From: Solirubrobacter sp963798325
Lineage (GTDB): Bacteria; Actinomycetota; Thermoleophilia; Solirubrobacterales; Solirubrobacteraceae
Length of the DNA stretch: 64,000 nucleotides
Assembly (NCBI GenBank): GCA_963798325.1
Contig: CAWCSS010000008.1
Coordinates: 930,001-994,000 of the forward strand
Reading direction: 5' to 3'
Under the pieces are notes generated by a model. It ran no database searches and had not been told where the DNA came from. It saw nothing but the letters and a program-made list of their open reading frames with translations. Both the position numbers and the translations under genes were made by a program. Shown here in pieces: positions 46,429 through 54,309 of this stretch (position 1 is its first letter; every line of letters starts with the position of its first letter).

Positions 46429-46566
46429 TCACCCGGCCGGACGCCGATCGGTGAGCAACGCGAGCAGCAGCAACGCGGGCGCCATCGTCAGCGCCAGGCC
46501 TGGATCGGCGAGCCCGGCGGTCGCGACCAGCGCGAACATCCCGGTGAAGGCCAGCACGCGCTTCAT
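46429..46566 (-). CDS. Small membrane protein upstream of the copper operon
   Basis: A 45-residue frame: MKRVLAFTGMFALVATAGLA, then DPGLALTMAPALLLLALLTD and RRPAG. It has two hydrophobic segments and no known family. The 211 bp between it and copC (46218-46428) have no supported gene. Confidence 0.4.
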   Translation of the reverse strand: MKRVLAFTGMFALVATAGLADPGLALTMAPALLLLALLTDRRPAG

Positions 46567-46619
46567 CGACCCGAGCGATATACACGGATCGCGCTCACGC
46601 GGACACACTTCCGTCCAGA

Positions 46620-46625
46620 TAGAGT
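46620..46625 (+). promoter_or_regulatory. -10 element for the cytochrome c gene
   Basis: TAGAGT ends 7 nt before GTG 46633 with no ribosome site between, as in the other leaderless-looking genes here. Confidence 0.45.
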
Positions 46626-46632
46626 CGGACCC

Positions 46633-46964
46633 GTGAAAACCTGCGCCTCAGTCGTCGCATTCGCTGCCGCTCTCATCGTCGCCGGCTGTGGCGGCTCGGA
46701 CGAGGGCTCAGGCACCGCCACACCCGCCGCTGCCGGCGCGCGGGAAGGAGCTGTTCGCCCAGAACTGCTCGAACTGCCACACGCCTGGCGACGCGGGCGC
46801 GAAGGGCCAGGTCGGCCCGAACCTGGACCAGCTGCGCCCGGGCCGGACCTCGTGACCTCGCAGGTCAACAACGGCGGCGGCGCGATGCCGGCCTTCAAGG
46901 CAAGCTCACCGCCGACCAGATCAAGCAGATCGCCGACTACGTGTCGAGCGTGGCCGGGAAATAG
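46633..46964 (+). pseudogene. Lipoprotein cytochrome c (class I), three frameshifts
   Basis: The lipoprotein signal (VAFAAALIVAGCGGSDEG) is intact. One extra base near 46739-46743 shifts to the frame with LFAQNCSNCHTPGDAG (the CxxCH haem site) and VGPNLDQLRPG. A missing base near 46838-46846 returns to the frame with LVTSQVNNGGGAMPAF, where Met is the likely axial ligand. A second missing base near 46899-46902 leads to LTADQIKQIADYVSSVAGK and TAG 46964. Joined, it is a normal cytochrome c of about 110 residues. Net-neutral mixed indels in so short a gene look like sequence error. Confidence 0.75.
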
Positions 46965-47009
46965 CGCTCGGGTGGACGCCGCGCGATGCGCGGCGCCGGG
47001 TCCTCCGAC

Positions 47010-48204
47010 TTAGCGGTTCGCGCGGGCGGCGCGAGCGCGACCGCGAGCGGTTGCGGCGGGTGCCGCTGGTGGTGTGCGGGCGCGGCGCGGGCATCAGGCC
47101 CGCGTTCTCGAACTCGCCGTGCAGGTGCAGCGCGGCGGCGATGCGGCCGACGTCGCGGGCCTGCTCGGCCTCGACGAAGGTGATCGCCGATGCCCGTGCG
47201 ACCCGCGCGGCCCGTGCGGCCGATGCGGTGCACGTAGCTCTCGCGGTCGTCGGGGGCGTCGAAGTTGATCACGTGGCTGACGCCGGTGACGTCGATGCCG
47301 CGGGCGGCGACGTCGGTGGCGACGAGCGTGTTGACCTTGCCCGAGCTGAACGTCGGCCAGCGCGCGCTCGCGCTGGTTCTGGGACTTGTTGCCGTGCATC
47401 GCGACGGCGCGCACGCCCTCGGTGCCGAGGCGCTTGACGAGCCGGTCGGCGCCGCGCTTGGTGCGCACGAAGACGAGCGCCAGTTCGGCGTCGTCGAGCT
47501 CTTCGACGAGCGCGCCGATACGGCTGTCACGGTCGACCGCGCGGAAGCGGTGCTCGATCTCGCCGATGCTCTCGGGCGTCGGCTTGTGCTCGTGCATGAC
47601 CGCGTCGGACGTGTAGACGCCCGCGATGCGGCCGGCCTCGCCGTCGAGCGTGGCGCTGAAGAACAGCGTCTGGCGGTCGGCCGGGCACTTCGCGACGATC
47701 CGGTCGACGGCCGGGCGGAAGCCCATGTCGAGCATCCGGTCGGCCTCGTCGAGGACGAGGATCTCGACGCCGGCGAGCGAGAGCGCGCGGCGGTGCAGCA
47801 GATCCTCGAGCCGGCCGGGCGTGGCCACCACGAGGTGGGCCGCCTTGGCGTTGCGGATCTGCTTGTCGAAGCCGACGCCGCCGTAGACGGACGCGACCTT
47901 GAGGCCGCTTGGCCTCGGCCAGCGGGCGCGCCTCTTCGACGATCTGGCTGACCAGCTCACGCGTCGGCGCGAGCACCAGCGCCGACGGCTTGCGCGCCGC
48001 CGGGTCGAGCACGTCGACCATCGGCGCCACGAACGCGATCGTCTTACCCGACCCGGTCGGGGACTTCGCGAGGACGTCCACGCCTTCCAGGACGTCCTCG
48101 ATCACGAGGGCCTGGATGGCGAACGGGGACTGCATGCCGTTCTCGGCGAGCGCGCGCACAACGGGCTGCGACAAGCCGAGATCGGCGAAAGACTTATGGG
48201 ACAT
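47010..48204 (-). pseudogene. DEAD-box RNA helicase (RhlE-like), three frameshifts
   Basis: ATG 48204, after AGGAG, opens MSHKSFADLGLSQPVVRAL. Motifs occur in order: AKSPTGSGKT (I), LAPTRELVSQI (Ia), VATPGRLEDLL (Ib), LDEADRMLDMGF (II), LFFSATLDGE (III), TLVATDVAARGIDVT (V) and HRIGRTGRAGRTG (VI). Extra single bases near 47907-47912, 47350-47354 and 47186-47190 split them among three frames. The C-terminal tail is Arg/Ser-rich; the TAA at 47010-47012 is a likely but uncertain end. Housekeeping RNA remodelling is its expected role. Confidence 0.8.
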
Positions 48205-48473
48205 GAAACTCCTATGGGCGGCGCTGGGGGAGCTGCCGCGAACGATTCGGGAGGCTGTAGCAAAACCCGAACCGCCCGTGTGGCGGGACTCAAGCGCGCG
48301 TGAACCTCACAGGCAGCCGGTTGCCGCCCGTACGCTGTACGTTAGCACGCCGATCTGCGGAAACTGCGGGCGTGACCACCGTCACTCCGCTCGCGGCGAC
48401 TTTCGGGTCGAACTGTGAGCGGATCGCCTCGCGGCTGGGTGGCTCAGGGTCGCTCCGCTCCGGGTGCGTTCCG
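48205..48473. other. Intergenic leader region of the helicase, no gene seen
   Basis: About 270 bp upstream of the helicase. No frame with a credible start or motif is found on either strand. TAACGT on the minus strand near 48340 could be a -10, which would leave a leader of over 100 nt. Confidence 0.4.
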
Positions 48474-49224
48474 CGGGAGGGACCCGATGACACGAACGAC
48501 CGCGGGACCGGTGGTGTCGATCACGTTCGGACTGTTCGATGGCGCGTTGGTGGGGGTGCCGTCAGAAGTTCTCGTTATTCGCCGAGTTTCTGACGGCACC
48601 CCCCGGGTCCGAGGCCGCTCCGTCCGCCAAGTCGATCAGGGTGGCCCGCCAGGTTGGGCGGGCGCACCCGGCGGGGCCGGGCCTCATCGCGACGTGAGCA
48701 GGCCGCGGCCCGGCGGGCTCCACGGGAGGGACCCGATGACACGAACGACCGCGGGACCGGCGATTTCGATCAGGCTCGGACTGTTCGAGTTGGCGCGTTG
48801 GTGGGGGTGCCGTCAGAAATTCTCGATATTCGCCGAGTTTCTGACGGCACCCCCCGGGCCTGAGGCCGCTCCGTCCGCCAAGCCGATCAGGGGTGGCCCG
48901 CCAGGTGGGGCGGGCACACCCGGCGGGGCCGGGCCTCATCGCGACATGAGCAGGCCGCGGCCAGGCGGGTCCAGCGCGAGCGACCTCGATGACAGCGAGC
49001 GACTCGGCGGGACCGGCGATTTCGATCACGTTCGGACTGGTCGAGTTGGCGCGTTGATGGGGGTGCCGTCAGAAGTTCTCGTTATTCGCCGAGTTTCTGA
49101 CGGCACCCCCGGGCCTGAGGCCGCTCCATCCGCCAAGCCGATCAGGGGTGGCCCGCCAGGTGGGGCGGGCACACCCGGCGGGGCCGGGCCTCGATCGCGA
49201 CATGAGCAGGCCGCGGCCAGGCGG
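48474..49224. repeat. Three tandem ~250-bp units, each with a long hairpin
   Basis: Units begin at about 48474, 48723 and 48975 (periods 249 and 252 bp). Each opens with a GATGACA-containing stretch and a GCGGGACCG core. Next comes an inverted repeat with 16-17-bp arms, GGGGGTGCCGTCAGAA and TTCTGACGGCACCCCC, around an AT-richer 19-nt spacer (48552-48603, 48803-48854, 49059-49110). Each then ends in a G-rich tail with GGTGGCCCGCCAGG and CAGGCCGCGGCC. Indels between units change all reading frames, so the array is unlikely to be coding. No transposase or CRISPR repeat is present. Confidence 0.85.
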
Positions 49225-49669
49225 GGCAAGCACGACCGCGCGCTTGGCGCGCAGGGTGCGGTGCGGCCGCGCTTGGCGTGACCGCCGCGCTTGGCGACCG
49301 CCGCGCTCGGTGCGGCCGCGCGCTTGGGGCGCCCGGCGCGGTGCGGCCGCGCTTGGCGCGACCGCGCGCTTGGCGCGCCCGGCGCGGCTCGGCCGCGCGC
49401 TTGGCGTGACCGCCGCGCTTGGCGGACCGCCGCGCTGCGCGGTGCGGCCGCGCGCTTGGCGTGACCGCCGCGCCTGCGTGACCGCGGCGCTCGGCGCGGT
49501 GCGGCCGCGCGCTTGGCGCGACCGCCGCGCGCTTGGCGCGCCGCCGCGCGCTTGGCGCGACCGCCGCGCGCTTGGCGCGACCGCCGCGCGCTTGGCGGAC
49601 GCGCTGCGCGCCGCCCGCGCTTGGCGCGACCGCCTCGCGCTTGGCGCGACCGCCGCGCTCTGCTCGCGG
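49225..49669. repeat. Low-complexity CTTGGCG/GCGACCGCC array
   Basis: About 445 bp built from degenerate 10-20-bp units around CGCGCTTGGCGCGACCGCC, with roughly fifteen CTTGGCG copies. It runs to the stop codon of the cyclopropane synthase gene. One minus-strand frame gives an Arg/Ala/Lys-rich chain (GGRAKRAAA-like), but no start belongs to it. It is very G+C-rich and prone to hairpins. Confidence 0.8.
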
Positions 49670-50870
49670 TCAGAGCGGTTTGACCGCCCGCACCTGGTAG
49701 ACGGAGATGAACCCGCTCTCGAAGCCCTGGCGCGACACGCGCAGGTAGATCCGCCAGACGCGGACCCGCTCGTCGCCGCCGAGCTCGCGGGCGCGCTCGA
49801 TGTTGGACTCGAAGCGCCGTTGCCACTCCAGCAGCGTCCGCGCGTAGTCGTCCGGGAAGTCCTCGACGTGGCGCGAATGCAGGCCGGCGCGCTCGACCGC
49901 CAACTGGATGCGCGACAGGTGCAGCGGCGCGGCGTCCGGGAACACGTAGCGCTCGCAGAACGGCCCGGCCTCGGCGTCGCCCACGCGCAGGCGCGCGATG
50001 CCGTGGTTGAGCAACCGGCCGCCCGGCCGGAGCAGCGACGCGAGCTTCGCCGTGTAGGCGTCGATGTTCACCGAGCCGACGTGCTCGACCATGCCGATCG
50101 AGGCGATCGCGTCGAACGTCTCGCCGGCGATCTCGCGGTAGTCCATGACGCGGATGTCGACGCGATCGCCGACGCCGGCGGCGTCCGCGCGTTCGCGCGC
50201 CAGCTGCGCCTGCGGTTCGGACAGCGTGATGCCGGTCACGTGCACGCCGTGCTCGCGGGCGGCGTGGATGGCGAAGGCGCCCCAGCCGCAGCCGACGTCC
50301 AGGACTCGCTCGCCCGGCTGCAGCGCCAGCTTCGTGCAGACGAGTTCCAGCTTGACCCGCTGCGCCTCTTCCAGGGTCGTCAGCGCCGCGCGACCAGATC
50401 GCGCAGGAGTACGTCATCGACTCGTCCAGGAACAGCGAGAAGTACTCGTTGGAGAGGTTGTAGTGGTGCGTGACCGCGCGCTTGTCGCGCAGGATCGAGT
50501 GGCGCGCGCCCTTGGGGCGCAGCTCCATCGCCGGCACCTTGGGGACGCGGCGCAGCGCGCCCGCCTTGACCGCCGCGAGCCCGATGCGGGCCTTCGCGCG
50601 TGCGTCGAGGGGCGGCGGCGACCAGCGGGCGATCAGCGCCAGCGCTTCGTCGATGTCGTCGACGTCGATGCCGCCGCTGACGTAGGCGCGGCCGACGCCG
50701 AGCTGCCCTGGCGCGCGCAGCACGTGGCCCAGCGCCTCAGGGGTGGTGATGCGGAAGACCGGACCGTCGTCGCCGTTGGTCGGCGGCAGCGAGGTGCCGT
50801 CCCAGAGCGAGAGGGTGAAGGGGCGGTCCGGCAGGGCCTCCGCCAAGACGGCGCGGAGCTCCTCGGTCAC
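49670..50870 (-). pseudogene. Cyclopropane-fatty-acyl-phospholipid synthase family protein, one frameshift
   Basis: GTG 50870 overlaps the desaturase stop (GTGA). The N-terminal part (LGHVLRAPGQLGVGRAYVSG, HHYNLSNEYFSLFLDESMTY, SCAIWSRG) is typical of CfaS. Near 50375-50382 one extra base moves the frame to the SAM-binding part (VLDVGCGWGAFAIHA, then GITLSEPQAQLARERA) and on to IASIGMVEHVGSVN, RIYLRVSRQGFESGFISVYQ and TGA 49670. Joined, it is about 400 residues. It would add a methylene or methyl group to unsaturated lipid chains. The upstream desaturase would supply those double bonds. Confidence 0.82.
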
Positions 50871-51799
50871 GTCGCGAGTTTGGCGGCCTGGCGGTCCGGA
50901 GCGATCCGCACCACGTCCCACGCCAGCCCTGTCTTCTCCAGTGCCCAGATCACCCAGGCGGAAGGATCGAATGCCCATGGTGAGAGACCATGGCGGGCGG
51001 AGGTGGGAAACGCATGATGGTTGTTGTGCCACGCCTCACCGAAGGTGAAGAACGACAGCCACCACAGGTTGCGTGACTCGTCGCCGGTCTTGAAGCGCTG
51101 GCGACCGAAGAAGTGACACAGCGAGTTGATGCTGTAGGTCGAGTGGTGCAGCACGAGCATCCGCACCGCGCCGCCCCACAGCAGGCCGGTCAGCGCGGCG
51201 TCGAGCGTGCCGCCGATCAGCCAGCCGAGCAGGAACGGCGCCGCCAGCCCGGCGAACACCCACAGCACGAACGTGCGCGAGATGAAGTTGACGACCGGGT
51301 CGGCGATCAGGTCCGGCGCGTAGCGCGTCTTGAGCCCGCGGCCGGTGTGGATGAACAGCCACCCGAGGTGCGCGTGGGCGAGGCCGCGCAGGGCCCCCTT
51401 GAGCCCGTGGCCGTGATCGACGTGGGGCGAATGCGGATCGCCCGGCTGGTCGGAGTAGGCGTGGTGCTTGCGGTGGTCGGCGACCCACGAGATCACCGGG
51501 CCCTCGATCGCGGCGCTGCCGAGCGCGGCGAGGATCGCGCGCACCGCCTTGCCGGTCTTGAACGACCGGTGGGTGAACAGCCGGTGGAAGCCGACGGTGA
51601 TCCCGAGGCCGGTGAGGACGTACATGATCGCGAACACGATCAGGTCGCTCCAGCCCAGAAGCGACGACCAGACCTGCCAGCCGACGACGCCGAGGGCGAG
51701 GATCGGCAGCACGGTGACCGTGCCGGTCAGGAACCGGTCCAGGTTCTCATTCGCGACGGGTTGAACGTCGTCGCGGGTTTCTCGCGCAGTCGCGGCCAT
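50867..51799 (-). CDS. Acyl-CoA/fatty acid desaturase
   Basis: A membrane di-iron desaturase of 310 residues. The three histidine boxes are visible: HRLFTH, HRKHH and HNNHH (in FGEAWHNNHHAFPTSARHGL). Two hydrophobic pairs (VTVLPILALGVVGWQVW, LWVFAGLAAPFLLGWLIGG) cross the membrane. It introduces a double bond, usually delta-9, in fatty acyl chains. ATG 51799 was chosen; TTG 51841 would add 14 residues. It is coupled to the cyclopropane synthase. Confidence 0.92.
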   Translation of the reverse strand: MAATARETRDDVQPVANENLDRFLTGTVTVLPILALGVVGWQVWSSLLGWSDLIVFAIMYVLTGLGITVGFHRLFTHRSFKTGKAVRAILAALGSAAIEGPVISWVADHRKHHAYSDQPGDPHSPHVDHGHGLKGALRGLAHAHLGWLFIHTGRGLKTRYAPDLIADPVVNFISRTFVLWVFAGLAAPFLLGWLIGGTLDAALTGLLWGGAVRMLVLHHSTYSINSLCHFFGRQRFKTGDESRNLWWLSFFTFGEAWHNNHHAFPTSARHGLSPWAFDPSAWVIWALEKTGLAWDVVRIAPDRQAAKLAT

Positions 51800-51858
51800 C
51801 GAGCGCAAGTCTGCCACGTCACCGCAAGTTTGGGTCTTCAACTGCGTTCCGGGCTTTC

Positions 51859-52656
51859 ATGAACAGGCTCCTGATCGCCGTCGCGACCGCTTCGTCCGCG
51901 CTCGCGCTGACCGCCGCTCCGTCGCACGCGATCGTGGGGGGCCACGACGCCGCCCCGGGCGCGTATCCGTCGATCGCCGAGGTCCACCTCGCCAAGAGCT
52001 TCCTGTGCACCGGCACGCTGATCGCGCCCGACTGGGTGCTGACCGCCGGCCACTGCGGATCGATCACGGGCAGCGCGGTGGCCACGCCGGTCTCCTTCCC
52101 GGGTCCGCTGATCGACGTCTACATCGGCTCCAACAAGGCCGGCCAGGGCGAGAGCGTCCCCGTAAGCGAGGCGATCGTGTCCCCGAGCTACCTGCTCACG
52201 CAGGGCTACGACGTCACGCTGCTGCACCTGAGCCGGGCGAGCGCGATGACACCGACGAAGATCGCCGGCGCGAGCGAGACCGCGAGCTGGGCGGCGGGCA
52301 CGACGGAGACGATCGTCGGCTGGGGCGCGACCTCCGAGGGCGGCGACACGCCGACCACGCTGCAGGAGGCGCAGGTCCCGGTGACGACCGACGCCGCGTG
52401 CGCGAGCGCCTACAGCGAGTTCGACGCCACGACGATGCTGTGCGCGGGCTTCCCGCAGGGCGGCGTGGACAGCTGCCAGGGCGATTCAGGCGGTCCGATG
52501 TACGGCACGGTCGGCGGCGCGCTGCGCGTCGTCGGCGCGACGAGTTTCGGCGAAGGCTGCGCGCGACCCGGCAAGCCCGGGGTCTACGCGCGTGTGGGTG
52601 ATACGGCGCTCCGCGACTGGATCGCCGGCGTCGCCCCCGCAGCCGTCGCGAGCTAG
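51859..52656 (+). CDS. Secreted trypsin-like serine protease (S1)
   Basis: A protein of 265 residues. The signal peptide (LLIAVATASSALALTAAPSHA) runs directly into IVGGHDAAPG, the mature trypsin N-terminus, so signal peptidase alone may activate it. The catalytic triad is in LTAGHC (His), GYDVTLLHL (Asp) and CQGDSGGPM (Ser). Six cysteines fit three disulfides. DSCQGDSGG with Asp six residues before Ser suggests trypsin-like specificity for Arg/Lys. Divergent from the desaturase. Confidence 0.93.
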   Translation: MNRLLIAVATASSALALTAAPSHAIVGGHDAAPGAYPSIAEVHLAKSFLCTGTLIAPDWVLTAGHCGSITGSAVATPVSFPGPLIDVYIGSNKAGQGESVPVSEAIVSPSYLLTQGYDVTLLHLSRASAMTPTKIAGASETASWAAGTTETIVGWGATSEGGDTPTTLQEAQVPVTTDAACASAYSEFDATTMLCAGFPQGGVDSCQGDSGGPMYGTVGGALRVVGATSFGEGCARPGKPGVYARVGDTALRDWIAGVAPAAVAS

Positions 52657-54248
52657 CGGCGGGAGGCCGCGGCGGCGGCGTCGCCCTTCCGGCTTCCCCT
52701 GGTCGGTTTGTGCGGCGCCGCCTTCTTCTTCTTGTGCGTTTTCACCGGCTTGGGCAGCTTGACCTTGACCGTGCGCGTCTCGACCCCCGCGGGCCCGCTC
52801 GGCCCGCGGGCTTCGATCCGCACCGTGTAGTGGCCACGCCCCGGCGGGCGCCAGGCGAACGTGTGGGTGCCGCGCGGGAGCGTCGCGAAGTCGCGCGAGA
52901 CGGTCATCCCGCGCTTGCCCCACACGCGCACCTTGACGCTTGAGACCTTCGAGAGACGGAACCGCACCGTCGTGGCGCGCGTCGCGCTCAGGCGCGTCAG
53001 ACCGGCCACGGCGATCTTCGTCGGCTCACGCTCGTAGCGCTCGAAGCGCGCGTTCGCGCGGCAATAGACGGCCGCCTTGACGCGCTTGCAGAGCCCGCCG
53101 AGGAAGTTCGCGGTGAGCTCGTGGTAGTTCAGCGTCGACTCCGCCCCGGACGCCGAGTACAGCGACCACGCGCCCGTGTCGAACGCCGCGACCTCGCGCC
53201 GCGCGGCACGATCGCCGGCCTTGAACAACCGCCGGGCGCGGGACGAGTGCAGCAGCGCGCCCGCGTCGCGTAGGCCGATCACGGCCTGCAGGCCGCCGTT
53301 GAACACCAGATGCGACGGCGCGAACGAGTACAGGAGGTAGTGCTTGCCGCCGTTGGCGCGCACGGCCACGCCCATCGGCGGCGGCTGCTCGAACGCGCCC
53401 AGCGCCCGCTCCGCCGCCCGCTTCCAGCGCATCAGGCCCAGCGCGCGGTAGCCGCGCGAGAGCGCCTGGATCGCGGTCGCCTGCGTCATCCCGCTCACCC
53501 ACGGCGGATAGCCGCTCCCGTAGGCGAAGTAGTACTCCCACGCGAGGTAGCCCGACCGCCGCGCGCCCAGCGAGAGCAGACGATCCAGCCAGCGCGTCAT
53601 CGAGGCCGTCCGGCAGGTGTCCTTGGTCGTCCGCGTGCGCAGCGCCGCCAGGCACGCCCCGGCGATCGCGTTCGCCCGTCCCCAGGAGGCCAGCGGCTGG
53701 AACTGCAGGCCGTGCCCCGGGTAGTACTGGAAGATCGCGGGATCGCGGCCGAAGGACGTCCGCCACGCCGGCGCCGGGAGCGGCGAGGCGGGCCAGAAGC
53801 GCACGTTGGCGTTCATGATCAGGAACGTCGGGTCCAGCCGGTCGGCCGTCAGCTGGTGCGAGGCGGCCAGGGCGCGCACGCTGTCGACGACGTAGCCGAG
53901 CTCGGTCCGGCGCACGCCGCTGAGCCCGGAGAGCACCTGGTTCGCGTGCGCCCAGTCGCGTCGCATCCGGCCCTCGACGTTCGGCGTGATCCGCCCCGCG
54001 AGCCGCGCCACGCGCAGCGACGCCTCGACCGTCGGCGAACGCCGCGCCTGCGCCAGGGCGCGCCGCCGCGCCCGGTCCTCGGCCTGCTGGCGCGCGTACA
54101 GCGCGTCCCAGTTGCCCGTCTTGGGCGGCAGGCGATCGAGCGGCCCGGTGGCGGGCATCGGGGTGGGCGTGGCGCGCGGAACCGACGGCCCGCCGGACCC
54201 GCACCCGGCCACCACCAGGACGACAAGCAGCGCGGGCCAAAACTTCAC
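52653..54248 (-). CDS. Lipoprotein with D-glucuronyl C5-epimerase-like domain
   Basis: A protein of about 531 residues. The lipobox VLVVAGCGSGG anchors it outside the membrane. A helical alpha/alpha-barrel region (FQYYPGHGLQFQPLASWGRA, AWEYYFAYGSGYPPWVSGMT, GGKHYLLYSFAPSHLVFNGG, TGAWSLYSASGAESTLNYHE) matches the C5-epimerase C-terminal family. A beta-rich domain and a Lys-rich tail (KTHKKKKAAPHKP) close it. The family epimerises or recognises uronic acids in glycans; activity here is inferred. GTG 54248 is the start. It overlaps the protease gene by 4 nt, convergent. Confidence 0.75.
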   Translation of the reverse strand: MKFWPALLVVLVVAGCGSGGPSVPRATPTPMPATGPLDRLPPKTGNWDALYARQQAEDRARRRALAQARRSPTVEASLRVARLAGRITPNVEGRMRRDWAHANQVLSGLSGVRRTELGYVVDSVRALAASHQLTADRLDPTFLIMNANVRFWPASPLPAPAWRTSFGRDPAIFQYYPGHGLQFQPLASWGRANAIAGACLAALRTRTTKDTCRTASMTRWLDRLLSLGARRSGYLAWEYYFAYGSGYPPWVSGMTQATAIQALSRGYRALGLMRWKRAAERALGAFEQPPPMGVAVRANGGKHYLLYSFAPSHLVFNGGLQAVIGLRDAGALLHSSRARRLFKAGDRAARREVAAFDTGAWSLYSASGAESTLNYHELTANFLGGLCKRVKAAVYCRANARFERYEREPTKIAVAGLTRLSATRATTVRFRLSKVSSVKVRVWGKRGMTVSRDFATLPRGTHTFAWRPPGRGHYTVRIEARGPSGPAGVETRTVKVKLPKPVKTHKKKKAAPHKPTRGSRKGDAAAAASRR

Positions 54249-54309
54249 AGGATCACGATGCCAGCAAATCCGGGAACATGAGCTAGACGAACGGAGAAGG
54301 AGCATCCGC

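Noticed and set aside
48474..49224. CRISPR array
   Set aside because: Units are about 250 bp with drifting sequence, there are only three copies, and no cas genes are nearby.
49026..50300. A histone H1-like Arg/Lys/Ala protein on the minus strand
   Set aside because: The frame only arises after the cfa frameshift, has no start of its own, and the array has indels inconsistent with a maintained protein.
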